Of a stretch of DNA of 64,000 nt, positions 1 to 8,285 are shown in pieces. The position numbers and the translations under genes are program-made. The stretch's first letter is position 1. Every line of letters starts with the position of its first letter. Source of the DNA: an uncultured Pseudomonadota bacterium (GTDB lineage: Bacteria > Myxococcota_A > UBA796 > GCA-2862545); assembly GCA_913061235.1 (NCBI GenBank), contig CAJXTB010000009.1, positions 230,840 to 294,839 on the forward strand. Direction: 5' to 3'. The notes under the pieces were generated by a model. It was not told the origin of the DNA and did no database searches. It was given only the letters and a program-made list of their open reading frames with translations.

Positions 1-96
1 GGTTGCAGCGCTGACACCCGAGCAGAATGGCTCGTTCTTGCAGTGGGATGGTACTGAGAGCGCCTGGTAGGCGACGCTTCCGTCGGGTGGCTCTGA

Positions 97-1236
97 TCAG
101 CGACGAACAAGGAGGTAGACGTCTGCCCGTGCAGGAATGGGTGCGACGGCCTGGTCGAAGGTCGTGCGGTCTGGGAAGGCACCTGCGAAGAAGTCGAGCT
201 GGTACAGGTTTGGCTCGAAGGCGCCGCCGGTGTCCGCCAACACGACAAGGCGAAAGCCGTCGGTTGCACGAATGGCGTACACACCGCCAAGACCTAAGTT
301 CTGGGCGTCTCCTGCAACGGCGGCTCCAGCTTGAAGCTGAATTTTGTCTTCGGTCGACTTGCCCCAGCCGCGCACGCCGTCCACCTCACGGAAGTACCAG
401 AACCGGTCCTGACGCTCGGGATTGCGCTCGCCGTGAACGTACGGGATGCCGTTGCTGCGGTGTACGTTGAAGGTACGGGTGATTCCGGCGGCGAGGGTCA
501 GCTCCACAGTGCCCTGCATGAGTGCTTCGTGGATGTCCTGGCGGCGCATCCACACCAATGCGGGCGCGAGCCCTTCACTCTGTCCTCCCGGGCCGAAGAC
601 CCCGTCCAGCACCTGCTTTCGCGTGTAGGCGTGTCGCAGCAAGTTGGGCTGTGCATCCGCTTGTTCGAGGGACAGCTGGGCCTCTTCAGTAGGAATGCCG
701 TACAAGCCAGTGTTGTGGACGTCCGTTGCGACGGCACTGCCAAAGTGTTGGTAGACCAAGTACTTGGTGATTCGCACGCGCCCGCCGGACACCGTCACCC
801 CGTTGGAGCGTGCCTGTTCAGCGTCTCCGGCCCACTTCAATACGCGGAAGTGGGCGCTGAGAAAGTCCGGATCTTCGAGGCGTTGTCCAGGACGACCTTC
901 GTCTTCGGCGGCCACCTGTGTGATGAAGGCGAGGGTGTCGCGTACGTCTTGCGGGGTGACGGCGAGCTCGTCCCGCATGCCGTGTGGTGCGCTGCTGTCT
1001 CCACGAAGGTCGCTGCGCCACAGGTAGTCGGAGGTGCTCTGGGCGACGCTAGCTAAGGCTCTAGCGTCTGTTCGTATGGTCGCACCCGTCCAGTCCATGT
1101 CCACCTCGGTGAACAACGAAGCGGGCTGAACCACCGCTGGTGTGGCTGTGGCCTCGGGCCCTACAACGGGCCAGTCCGCACGTGCAGACGTCGCAAACAG
1201 CGTCAGTAGCAGCGCAATCACACTACGATGTTTCAC
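97..1236 (-). CDS. MltA-like lytic murein transglycosylase (3D-type domain)
   Basis: Predicted exported murein-processing enzyme of about 379 residues. I start at a GTG at 1234-1236 because it opens directly into a signal peptide (VKHRSVIALLLTLFATSARA); the longer reading frame to 1350 adds a poorly signal-like N-terminus. The C-terminal part has the pattern of the MltA/3D double-psi barrel: a segment NPERQDRFWYFREVDG resembling the NPSYVFFR stretch of MltA, then LGLGGVYAI and the Asp-bearing ADTGGAF followed by LDFFAG. MltA-family enzymes cleave peptidoglycan to 1,6-anhydro products at the outer membrane; here the signal peptide has no lipobox Cys, unlike E. coli MltA. The gene overlaps the end of the upstream esterase by 14 bases, so translation is probably coupled. 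Family assignment is by motif resemblance only; it could be a diverged 3D-domain protein. Confidence 0.65.
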   Translation of the reverse strand: MKHRSVIALLLTLFATSARADWPVVGPEATATPAVVQPASLFTEVDMDWTGATIRTDARALASVAQSTSDYLWRSDLRGDSSAPHGMRDELAVTPQDVRDTLAFITQVAAEDEGRPGQRLEDPDFLSAHFRVLKWAGDAEQARSNGVTVSGGRVRITKYLVYQHFGSAVATDVHNTGLYGIPTEEAQLSLEQADAQPNLLRHAYTRKQVLDGVFGPGGQSEGLAPALVWMRRQDIHEALMQGTVELTLAAGITRTFNVHRSNGIPYVHGERNPERQDRFWYFREVDGVRGWGKSTEDKIQLQAGAAVAGDAQNLGLGGVYAIRATDGFRLVVLADTGGAFEPNLYQLDFFAGAFPDRTTFDQAVAPIPARADVYLLVRR

Positions 1237-1933
1237 GTGGAACCCATGTACGCAGCACGGCCGCGAGGCTCTGAAGCTCTTGCACACAGACCTCATGGCC
1301 CATGGGGTAGTCCTGCCAGGAGACCGTCCGGCCGGCGTCTCGAAGGGCATCGTGTGCGGCTTGGCCGCGATCTACTGGAACCATGGCGTCTGCGCGACCG
1401 TGGCCGAAGAAGGTCGGCGTGCCTGCGTTGACGTCTGTTGGTGGGGTGTTGTCGGTGGCCCAGTACGACGAGAGCACTGCACTACCGGCGAAGACCCGTG
1501 TGCCGTGCGTCAGCAGCTCCATTGCCACGGCTCCGCCCTGTGAGAACCCAGCGATAACTACGCGACTTGCTGGGATGTTGTGCGTGGAGAGTGAGGTCTG
1601 GATGACGCGGTCGACGGCTGCCGCAGATGCACGAAGATCGTCGAGATTCTCGCGTCCGGGGCCGGGCTCCATGTGCATGATGTCGTACCAAGAGGGCATC
1701 CGGTAGCCGCCGTTGACGGTGACGGGTTGGACGGGCGCGTTTGGAAAGGCCCAGTGGACCCACGGCATCTGCATCATAGGAACAACGGGAACAAAGTCGT
1801 CGCCGCTCGCTCCCAGACCATGCAACCAGACAACGAGTGCGGTGGGAGTTTCGGTGGCGGGGACGGTAAGGACTTCGAGCATGTCGAGCTCCGTGAAGGG
1901 GACGGGCGCGCGTCCTATCGCGACTCTAGCCAT
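1223..1933 (-). CDS. Alpha/beta-hydrolase, carboxylesterase/phospholipase (YpfH-like)
   Basis: Cytoplasmic serine hydrolase of 236 residues in the acyl-protein thioesterase/phospholipase-carboxylesterase family. The nucleophile elbow GFSQGG lies near residue 130, the acid residue in GHGRADAMVP near 180 and the His in PMGHEV near 212, giving a complete Ser-Asp-His triad. An oxyanion-hole motif WLHGLGASGDD sits near residue 36. Length is normal for the family (210-240). No signal peptide is seen. It overlaps the cytochrome gene upstream by 19 bases and the transglycosylase downstream by 14 bases, so the three form one minus-strand operon. Substrate cannot be told from sequence. Confidence 0.9.
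   Translation of the reverse strand: MARVAIGRAPVPFTELDMLEVLTVPATETPTALVVWLHGLGASGDDFVPVVPMMQMPWVHWAFPNAPVQPVTVNGGYRMPSWYDIMHMEPGPGRENLDDLRASAAAVDRVIQTSLSTHNIPASRVVIAGFSQGGAVAMELLTHGTRVFAGSAVLSSYWATDNTPPTDVNAGTPTFFGHGRADAMVPVDRGQAAHDALRDAGRTVSWQDYPMGHEVCVQELQSLAAVLRTWVPRETS
1229..1244. promoter_or_regulatory. parS-like site (imperfect)
   Basis: TGTTTCACGTGGAACC: left half equals the Bacillus-type parS half, right half the Myxococcus-type half, with one mismatch at the last base. It lies inside the overlap of the esterase 3' end and the transglycosylase start, 44 kb from the main parS cluster. It may be a weak ParB site or chance. Confidence 0.45.
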
Positions 1934-2742
1934 TCGCGGTTGCGATGCCGTTCGTCGTGGCAGGTTCCTTGGCAGGTGCTTCCGTCGAAGGTGATTTCGT
2001 CATCTGGCATCTGAACGTCCACGGTCCCGTTGACATGTCCCGCGGCATTGATGATGCGTCCGTTGTCGGCAACGGTGGGTCCGTGGCACTCGAAGCAGCC
2101 GACGTCGTGAGACTCATGCTCACGGTGCTGTCCGCCCAGGTCGCGCACTCTCGCCAACACGCTGTCTGGCCCTGCGTGGCACAGCTCACAGCTATCTGTT
2201 CGGTCGGTATGTAGGGCTTGACCTGGTGTCTCGCCGCCTGAGCTGTGGCAGTACAGGTTGGCACAGGTGCCGTTGGTGCGGTTCCAGTCCGCGTCTGGGG
2301 ACAAGCTCTCGGTGAACACCACTTCGGCAGCCGCCGGAGTGGTGTCGCCTGCGAAGATGTGACCGATAGACAGCACGTCCTGGGGCATGTCATGGCAGCT
2401 CTGGCATGGAACGGCCTCATGGGTCTCACTGGCCATGACGTGTTCGCTGTGCGCCTCGAACGACTGACCTTCGCTGGCGAATGAACCGTCGATGTACCTG
2501 GGGGGAGCGCCTTCATCGTCTAGGTCGCCACCGTGGCAGAACGTACAGTCTTCGCGCCATCCAGCGTCATGACAGCTGTCGCAGGAGACCTCAGAGGTGC
2601 CGCCGGTCAGTTCCGCTCCGTGGCACTCGGTGCAGTTGTCCACCTGGAGTTTCGCTTCGGTTCCGTGGTTGTCGGGTTTTTGGTACCCCCAGGGGTGTGC
2701 GCCACAGGCGGCGAACAGCAGGGGCCAGGCAAGTCGATGCAT
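1915..2742 (-). CDS. Multiheme c-type cytochrome lipoprotein (CxxCH/CxxxxCH family)
   Basis: Predicted outer-surface or periplasmic lipoprotein of 275 residues with lipobox LFAAC near residue 13. It carries eight haem-attachment motifs: six CxxCH (CTECH, CDSCH, CTFCH, CQSCH, CELCH, CFECH), one CX4CH (CANLYCH) and one CX3CH (CQGTCH). The expanded-spacing motifs are typical of the Geobacter-like CxxxxCH/CxxCH family. Many extra His residues could be distal haem ligands. Role is probably electron transfer at the cell envelope; partner reductases are not in the window. It is first in a three-gene overlapping operon with the esterase and the transglycosylase, which are not obvious redox partners. 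Cytochrome c maturation genes are not seen here. Confidence 0.85.
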   Translation of the reverse strand: MHRLAWPLLFAACGAHPWGYQKPDNHGTEAKLQVDNCTECHGAELTGGTSEVSCDSCHDAGWREDCTFCHGGDLDDEGAPPRYIDGSFASEGQSFEAHSEHVMASETHEAVPCQSCHDMPQDVLSIGHIFAGDTTPAAAEVVFTESLSPDADWNRTNGTCANLYCHSSGGETPGQALHTDRTDSCELCHAGPDSVLARVRDLGGQHREHESHDVGCFECHGPTVADNGRIINAAGHVNGTVDVQMPDDEITFDGSTCQGTCHDERHRNREWLESR

Positions 2743-2785
2743 GGGCGAGTCTAACGAATGGTTGGGTCGGATTGCTGTGTAGGTT

Positions 2786-2794
2786 TGCTACAAT
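2786..2794 (+). promoter_or_regulatory. Extended -10 promoter candidate for the gene at 2821
   Basis: TGCTACAAT fits the extended -10 pattern TGnTATAAT with one mismatch and lies 27 bases before the ATG at 2821, in the short divergent gap after the cytochrome gene. No good -35 at 17 bases is seen, which extended -10 promoters can tolerate. Confidence 0.4.
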
Positions 2795-2820
2795 GCGTCC
2801 CACTATCGTCGGGGTGTTTC

Positions 2821-3600
2821 ATGCGTGCGGGTCTTGTGCTGTGTCTGTTGTTGAGTTCGAACGCGTTTGCTGGGTCCATGCAGCTGACCCATCAGGGACG
2901 GGTGCTCGATTCATCAGGAGAGCCGATTAGTGGCGAACGTGCTGTCACATTCACCATCTTGAACGGTGCGGATGGGACACTGTTTACCGAGTCCTACCCC
3001 TCGCTCGACCTGGCCAGTGGGTACTACGCGGTTGAGCTTGGAGCGGTGTCCAACCTCGATACTTCCGTGTTCTTGGACCATGGCGCAACGCGTCTACTCA
3101 TTGAGATCGACGGCGTCAGCGTTGGAATCACCGCCATGGGTGGGTATCCCGCCGTTATCGCGCATCAAGCCACGGCCGATGCCCGCATGGATGCGTTCTT
3201 GGAGCACTTTGTGCCCACGTCCTGCCCGACTGGCATGACGATGGTCAACAGTGGAACTCAGCGCGCCTTTTGTGTGGAGCCAACCCGTCGGCCTGGCACG
3301 CATTCTTACCAAGACGCTGAGGCCGTTTGTGCGAGCGAAGGCCGAAATCTGTGTACGCAGACTCAGTGGTTTCAAGGCGCCACCCAAGCTGGCGGAACTG
3401 GCTTCTGCGGTCAGGGTTCGTGGGAGTGGCTCGGTACAATGGGGGAACGCGGCTCTAGTGACGGTGACCTTCACCTGATTGCAGGCGTTTATGCGGATTG
3501 CAAGCGGTACGACTGGGGCTGGACCGGCTGGAACAACAATCAGAGCGGGCCGTATGCGTACCGTTGCTGCACAGGACAGTCGTCAGCTCAGTTCCGCTAG
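2821..3600 (+). CDS. Secreted protein with N-terminal repeat-type beta domain and Cys-rich C-terminus (FGE/lectin-like)
   Basis: Exported protein of 259 residues; ATG at 2821 is preferred because it opens a clean signal peptide (MRAGLVLCLLLSSNAFA). Residues about 18-110 (LTHQGRVLDSSGEPISG... then GYYAVELG) match the N-terminal domain of the larger secreted protein at 48444-49979, so both share one module often found at the head of myxobacterial fibre-like proteins. The C-terminal half is Cys-rich (CPTGM, FCVEP, VCASEG, LCTQTQW, FCGQGSWEWLG, YRCC) with spacing like the formylglycine-generating-enzyme/C-type-lectin fold used as a binding module. No catalytic residues can be assigned. It is divergent from the cytochrome operon and 43 bases ahead of the next gene. 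Confidence 0.7.
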   Translation: MRAGLVLCLLLSSNAFAGSMQLTHQGRVLDSSGEPISGERAVTFTILNGADGTLFTESYPSLDLASGYYAVELGAVSNLDTSVFLDHGATRLLIEIDGVSVGITAMGGYPAVIAHQATADARMDAFLEHFVPTSCPTGMTMVNSGTQRAFCVEPTRRPGTHSYQDAEAVCASEGRNLCTQTQWFQGATQAGGTGFCGQGSWEWLGTMGERGSSDGDLHLIAGVYADCKRYDWGWTGWNNNQSGPYAYRCCTGQSSAQFR

Positions 3601-3643
3601 ATCGCTCTGCCGGGCTATATGCGCGCTCTCGTTGGAGTGTGCA

Positions 3644-3955
3644 GTGGACGCTGACCTGATTCGCCACAAGCTAGAGATGGAGATTGAAGAGGCCGGCTGG
3701 TCTCTCATCGCTCCGCACTTTGCCCGTGATGTGCTGGTTCTTTGCGGCGACGAGCTCCCGTTGCTGGATGCGGCCGTTGCCATGGCCCTCAATGATGCAG
3801 CAACCGTTGGAAGCTGGCTTGCCAGCGGAGCCCTGCGCAAAGCCAACGACACAGATGCGATGGTCTTTGCCGATGGCTCTCCGCGCTTCCGATTCCTCAT
3901 TGTGGCGCCGTTCGTTCTCGCCAATGTGCTGCCTGCGGAGACGTCAGAATGTTGA
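3644..3955 (+). CDS. DUF2288 family protein
   Basis: Small cytoplasmic protein of 103 residues. I choose the GTG at 3644 because a GGAG lies six bases ahead; no stop-free longer start has a comparable site. The sequence follows the DUF2288 pattern: GWSLIAPHFARDVLVL near the start, then DAAVAMALNDAATVGSWL, then RFLIVAPFVLANVL. The family has no known biochemical function. The stop overlaps the start of the SecD-like lipoprotein by 7 bases, so the two are probably translated together, followed by a DUF2914 membrane protein. Confidence 0.75.
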   Translation: MDADLIRHKLEMEIEEAGWSLIAPHFARDVLVLCGDELPLLDAAVAMALNDAATVGSWLASGALRKANDTDAMVFADGSPRFRFLIVAPFVLANVLPAETSEC

Positions 3956-4503
3956 TGCTGTGGCTGATTGGCTGTTCGGTTCACACCGTAGATGTTGCCA
4001 TTGATCCGGGTGAGGGCACGCCAGCGGAAGTCGCCGCCATCTTTGACGAGCGCATGTCTGCGGTCGGTGCTCGTCGCTACAAGGTTTTGTCCGAGCCGGA
4101 TGTCGTGGTTCAGCTGCGGCCAGAAGACAGAGAGCGCTTTGATGCCATCATGGACACCAAGGTGTTGTCCATGGGCTGGGAAGGCGAAGACCCCTTCTTG
4201 GACGGCATTGCACCCAAGCGTCTGGAGTGCGTGGACACCACCGGTGCGCTGCAGTGGGCCATCAGTCTGGACTCGGCAGAGGCGGACATGCTGCGCATTC
4301 AGACCGAGCTGCATGGTCAAGATGCGCTGGTCATCGCGGTCAACGGCGTTGAGCTGACATCCCCGAACGTCTACCAACCCATCACTGGCGGCACGGCCAT
4401 GGTCCCGCTGGACATGAGCTATCGGGATTGTCGGGTGTTGTCGGCGCAGATCATGGGCGGTCCCCTGCCCGCTGGCGTTGCTGTCCGGTATGACATTCAG
4501 TGA
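3949..4503 (+). CDS. Lipoprotein with SecD P1/SDD-like domain
   Basis: Predicted lipoprotein of 184 residues: MLMLWLIGC provides a very short signal with lipobox LIGC. The body resembles the periplasmic part of SecD: a ferredoxin-like half with VVVQLRPEDRERFDAI (compare IVVQLPG in SecD) and, near the C-terminus, VNGVELTSPNVYQPITGG followed by GGPLPAGV, which parallels the SecD stretch reading like APxVxEPITGG ... RAGALPAPV. SecD itself is a six-TM translocase subunit; this protein has none of the TM segments, so it would be a free-standing, membrane-anchored SecD periplasmic module. Function is inference: it might modulate late stages of secretion. It is coupled to DUF2288 upstream (7-base overlap) and DUF2914 downstream (4-base overlap GTGA). 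Confidence 0.55.
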   Translation: MLMLWLIGCSVHTVDVAIDPGEGTPAEVAAIFDERMSAVGARRYKVLSEPDVVVQLRPEDRERFDAIMDTKVLSMGWEGEDPFLDGIAPKRLECVDTTGALQWAISLDSAEADMLRIQTELHGQDALVIAVNGVELTSPNVYQPITGGTAMVPLDMSYRDCRVLSAQIMGGPLPAGVAVRYDIQ

Positions 4504-5684
4504 GTCTGGGTGAGCTGCTGACCACGGCCAAGCAAGCGGTCGTGGAGCGTATTCCTGAGCCGATACGGCCGTTTTTGCCGTTCACTCCGGCAGCGGTGGC
4601 GCTCGGTGGGCTGCTGACCGGGTTGGCGTGGAACAGTGTCATGCTTCACCGCATTGACGACCCTCGCACCCGTTGGCGCCTGTTCGTTGTTCTGTGTCTT
4701 CTGGGCGTGCTACTGACGCTTGAGCGCCGTGTGGTGGACAAGCGCTTGGGTTGGGTGTGGATGGAGTCGCGTCCGGGTATTGTCGGCTTCGCGACGTTGG
4801 TGTGCTTGAGCAGTCTCTTCAACGCATTCATCGTGTTCTACTTCCGTTCAGCGTCGAGCCTGAAGATGTACGTCTTCGGTGGACTGCTTCTGTTCGTCAT
4901 TGCCTTCGCCCGTGTGCTCAAGCAACACGCTGGGGGGGAGGTCGTGCGCATGGTCACCTTCCTGCTGTGCTCCATGTCGCTGTTCTTGTTCTCCATTCCG
5001 CTGGTGACAGGCTCGATGGGAGGCGGTGTTTTTGTCATGGCCGCGGTCCTGTCGCTCGCTCTGAATGCCGTGGTCTGGCTGGTTTCGCGCATTCAGATTC
5101 GCCCGTGGCTGACGTGGCTGCGTGAACGCGGTGAGCGTCCTGCTGTGCTGCATGAGACGGGCATCGGCAACGTCATCGCGCACGGGACCGCGTGGGGTGG
5201 GGCTGTCATCGCCCTGGCCGTGATGTCGTTTGTTGGGGCCATTCCGCCGCTTCCTCTCGTCATCATTCAGTCCGGCGTGTTTCACGACATTGAGCGCACG
5301 GAGGAAGGCTACGTGGGCTTGTACGAGCCGGGCCCTTGGTACGCGCCATTCCGAAGTGATGACCACCCGTTTGCGTTGGACGACGGTGACCGTGTTGAGT
5401 TCTTTACGGCGCTGTTTGCGCCGAGCGGTATGGCGCTCGAGGTCGTGCACCGCTGGGACATGTGGGAGCCAGACAACGGCTGGGTGACGCAAGACACGCT
5501 GTCGTTTGACGTGACCGGTGGTCGAGACCGTGGGTTTCGCGGGTCTACACGCAAGCGGGCTGTTCAGCCGGGAGCCTGGCGCGTGGTCGTGTTGACCAAG
5601 AGTGGGCGGGAGATTGGTCGACGACGCTTCACGATTGTCGACGGACACGGTGGCGAAGCGACGGAGCGGCGGTTGTTCGAATAG
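4500..5684 (+). CDS. Multispan membrane protein with C-terminal DUF2914 domain
   Basis: Integral membrane protein of 394 residues. A GTG start at 4500 overlaps the previous stop as GTGA. Roughly seven hydrophobic segments fill residues 30-250, with short loops; the last about 110 residues form a soluble domain matching DUF2914: HRWDMWEPDNGWVTQDT, then GGRDRGFRGSTRKR, then PGAWRVVVLTKSGREIGRR. DUF2914 domains are usually periplasmic sensory or binding modules with no known ligand. The architecture (membrane block followed by DUF2914) is seen in other proteobacteria. It is third in the DUF2288/SecD-like operon. Confidence 0.8.
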   Translation: MSLGELLTTAKQAVVERIPEPIRPFLPFTPAAVALGGLLTGLAWNSVMLHRIDDPRTRWRLFVVLCLLGVLLTLERRVVDKRLGWVWMESRPGIVGFATLVCLSSLFNAFIVFYFRSASSLKMYVFGGLLLFVIAFARVLKQHAGGEVVRMVTFLLCSMSLFLFSIPLVTGSMGGGVFVMAAVLSLALNAVVWLVSRIQIRPWLTWLRERGERPAVLHETGIGNVIAHGTAWGGAVIALAVMSFVGAIPPLPLVIIQSGVFHDIERTEEGYVGLYEPGPWYAPFRSDDHPFALDDGDRVEFFTALFAPSGMALEVVHRWDMWEPDNGWVTQDTLSFDVTGGRDRGFRGSTRKRAVQPGAWRVVVLTKSGREIGRRRFTIVDGHGGEATERRLFE

Positions 5685-5751
5685 TTTCGCTCGTGGGAGT
5701 GGTCCTGGGGTGATTGGGCAATCTTCGGTTTGGACTCGCTATTCGCCATAC

Positions 5752-5772
5752 GGGCTCCTACACCAGGAGCCC
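5752..5772 (+). promoter_or_regulatory. Hairpin enclosing the ribosome-binding site of the symporter gene
   Basis: GGGCTCCT (5752-5759) and AGGAGCCC (5765-5772) form a perfect 8-bp stem with a 5-base loop. The right arm contains the AGGAG Shine-Dalgarno sequence, followed two bases later by the TTG start at 5775. In the mRNA this would bury the ribosome-binding site, giving translation-level control. Confidence 0.6.
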
Positions 5773-5774
5773 AC

Positions 5775-7214
5775 TTGTCCTCTCCGAGCATCGATGAACA
5801 GATAAACGGCGCCTTGTCGCCCGCGAGCAAAGCCTTCTACAACCTCGTGTTCGTAGAGGTTCCGGTCTTTGGGGTCGGCGTTCCCCTGGTGGTCATGTGG
5901 CTGGTGGCTGGGGCGTTGTTCTTCACGCTGTACTTTCGCTTCATCAATGTACGCGGGATTCCGCTCGCGATTCGCACGCTCCGTGGGGAGTTCGATGATG
6001 CGGATGCTCCCGGTCAGATCAGTCACTTCCAAGCACTGACCACGGCGGTGTCCGGCACGGTTGGAATCGGCAATATCGGCGGCGTTGCTGTGGCGATTGC
6101 AGCGGGTGGCCCTGGGGCTACCTTCTGGATGATTGTTGCTGGGTTCCTTGGCATGGCGACCAAGTTTGCCGAGTGCACGCTGGGTGTTCGCTACCGGACC
6201 GTTCATGAGGACGGCACCGTGTCAGGCGGGCCAATGTTCTACCTACGGCGCGGGCTTGAAGAGCGCGGGTGGGGGCTGTCGGGCCGCTTCTTGGGTGGCT
6301 TTTATGCAATCGGCATCATGATTGGCTGCCTGGGTGCTGGAAATATGTTCCAAGCGAATCAGGCGTATGTTCAGGTGAGAGCTGCCACAGGAGGGGATGC
6401 GAGTCCTGTTGATGGGTACGGCTGGGTGGTGGGTTTGGTCCTCGCCGTCATTGTTGGCGGTGTGATTCTGGGCGGCATTAAGTCGATTGCAGCGGTGACC
6501 GAGAAGCTTGTTCCGTTGATGGCTGGGCTGTATTTTTTCGGTGCTCTCGCCGTCATCACGTTGAACTTCACGGCCCTTCCGGCTGCCATCATAGCCATTG
6601 TGCAAGGGGCGTTTTCCGCGGATGCGGTCGCAGGAGGCGCCATTGGTGCGCTGGTGATCGGAATGCAACGCGCCGTGTTCAGCAACGAGGCCGGTATTGG
6701 CTCTGCGTCCATCGCTCACGCCGCCGTACGCACCCGGCATCCTGCTAGCGAGGGCCTGGTGGGGCTGTTTGAGCCGTTCATCGACACCATCGTCATCTGT
6801 ACGCTCACAGCACTCGTCATTGGTGTAGCCACCGTGACGTGGCCGGAGTTCATGGGCTCGGGTCTTGAGGGCGTGGCCATGACCTCAGATGCGTTCCGCC
6901 GCACTGTTTGGTGGTTCCCGTACCCCCTCGCCGTCGCCTCGGTGCTCTTCGCGGTCTCCACCATGCTCTCGTGGTCGTACTACGGAATGAAAGGTTTGAC
7001 GTTTCTTATCGGCCCCTCGAAAGTCTGGCAGACGGTCTTTAAGTTGGGGTTCTGCCTGTTCATCGTCATCGGCTCCTCAATCAAGCTCGACGCCGTTCTG
7101 GACTTCAGCGACGCGATGGTGTTCGTTCTGTGCGTGCCGAACATCTTTGGGCTGTTGATTCTTGCGCCTGTGGTCGTGGAAGAGCTCAAGAAGCTGCGTA
7201 AACACGCCGCCTGA
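5775..7214 (+). CDS. Alanine/glycine:cation symporter (AgcS family)
   Basis: Inner-membrane Na+ or H+ coupled amino-acid symporter of 479 residues with about 10-11 membrane spans. The family signature is intact: TAVSGTVGIGNIGGVAVAI near residue 95 and GMQRAVFSNEAGIGSAS near residue 300, as in sodium:alanine symporters. TTG at 5775 is preferred over the TTG at 5730 because AGGAG lies six bases upstream of it; the shorter N-terminus also matches the family better. Substrate is most likely alanine or glycine, by family knowledge. Transcription may continue from the DUF2914 gene, 90 bases upstream. The hairpin over the ribosome-binding site suggests translational control. Confidence 0.9.
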   Translation: MSSPSIDEQINGALSPASKAFYNLVFVEVPVFGVGVPLVVMWLVAGALFFTLYFRFINVRGIPLAIRTLRGEFDDADAPGQISHFQALTTAVSGTVGIGNIGGVAVAIAAGGPGATFWMIVAGFLGMATKFAECTLGVRYRTVHEDGTVSGGPMFYLRRGLEERGWGLSGRFLGGFYAIGIMIGCLGAGNMFQANQAYVQVRAATGGDASPVDGYGWVVGLVLAVIVGGVILGGIKSIAAVTEKLVPLMAGLYFFGALAVITLNFTALPAAIIAIVQGAFSADAVAGGAIGALVIGMQRAVFSNEAGIGSASIAHAAVRTRHPASEGLVGLFEPFIDTIVICTLTALVIGVATVTWPEFMGSGLEGVAMTSDAFRRTVWWFPYPLAVASVLFAVSTMLSWSYYGMKGLTFLIGPSKVWQTVFKLGFCLFIVIGSSIKLDAVLDFSDAMVFVLCVPNIFGLLILAPVVVEELKKLRKHAA

Positions 7215-7226
7215 GACGCTTGCTCA

Positions 7227-8243
7227 TCACTCTGTGACCACCACGACCACCACGTTGCCGACCTTGTGTCCAGAGTCGACGACGCGGTGGGCCTCGTGGA
7301 TCTGCTCGAGTGTGAAGCGCTGGCTGATGACAGGCTGGACTGCGCCTGCCTCCGCTAGGGCCTTCAGCTCGGCGAGGTACTCGGGGTTGTCTCCGGTGAC
7401 GCCTCCGAGCGTGCGTTTGCCGGTGCCGAGGGACCACCACCACGTGCGCAGCGCCACGTCTAGCGACGAGACGGCGTTGATGTAGGCGCCTCCTGGGACG
7501 AGTGCCCGGATACAGCCGCGAGGCGGCGCCAGGCCCACCGTGTCGAACACGATGTCGTACTGCTCGGTGCGCGCGGTGAAGTCTTCTTGGGTGTAGTCGA
7601 TGACCTCTTCGGCACCGAGGGAGCGGACCAGCTCGGCGTTCTTTGCGCTGCAAACGCCCGTGACGTGCGCGCCGAAGTGCCGCGCTAGCTGCACTGCGTA
7701 TGTACCCAGGCAGCCGGATGCGCCGTTGATCAGCACTCGCTGCCCAGCTCCCACGCCCGCCAGGCGGAGGAAGTGCAGCGCGGCCCGTCCCCCAAAGGGA
7801 ATGACTGCGGCCTGCTCGAAAGTCAGGTTGGTCGGCATGTGTTCGACCAGATGGTCTTCGGGCATGCAGATGTACTCGGCGTGGGTTCCACCGCCGTGAC
7901 CGATGGCCGTGGAGGCGTACACGCGGTCTGCCACAGCGAAGCGTTGGACGGCGTCGCCAACCTGTTGCACGACCCCGGCAAGCTCCGAGCCCAACACCTG
8001 GCGACGAGGCCTGAAGACCCCCAACATCAATCGGGCGGGTATCCAGGTGGAGGGCGGCACTCGGAAACCACGCATGCGGGCGTCGGCCTGGGTGACGCTG
8101 GTGGCATGAATGCGAATGAGGACCTCGTCGGCACCCGGTCGAGGTCTGGGCACGACACGGTTCTCGAGGACCTCCGGTGGTCCGTACCGCTCGCAGATCA
8201 CCGCTCGCATCGAATGCTCGTCGTCTGCCCGTTGTTGTGCCAC
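7227..8243 (-). CDS. Zinc-independent MDR-family NAD(P)-dependent alcohol dehydrogenase/quinone reductase
   Basis: Cytoplasmic oxidoreductase of 338 residues. GroES-like N-terminal domain (GADEVLIRIHATSVTQAD) and a Rossmann domain with the nucleotide-binding motif INGASGCLGTYAVQLAR near residue 160. The zinc-ligand Cys/His of true alcohol dehydrogenases are absent, so it belongs with the zinc-independent quinone reductases. GTG at 8243 has GAGG seven bases upstream; an internal ATG at 8210 starting MRAVICERYG is a credible alternative. It converges with the symporter gene with only 12 bases between stops. Substrate unknown. Confidence 0.85.
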   Translation of the reverse strand: MAQQRADDEHSMRAVICERYGPPEVLENRVVPRPRPGADEVLIRIHATSVTQADARMRGFRVPPSTWIPARLMLGVFRPRRQVLGSELAGVVQQVGDAVQRFAVADRVYASTAIGHGGGTHAEYICMPEDHLVEHMPTNLTFEQAAVIPFGGRAALHFLRLAGVGAGQRVLINGASGCLGTYAVQLARHFGAHVTGVCSAKNAELVRSLGAEEVIDYTQEDFTARTEQYDIVFDTVGLAPPRGCIRALVPGGAYINAVSSLDVALRTWWWSLGTGKRTLGGVTGDNPEYLAELKALAEAGAVQPVISQRFTLEQIHEAHRVVDSGHKVGNVVVVVVTE

Positions 8244-8285
8244 TGCTCGTCCTCAGCGCGTCATTTACGACGCGTAAGAGCAATA

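Noticed and set aside
2749..2800. GTCTAAC as the left end of another attC site
   Set aside because: No matching L arms or R core follow at the expected distance.
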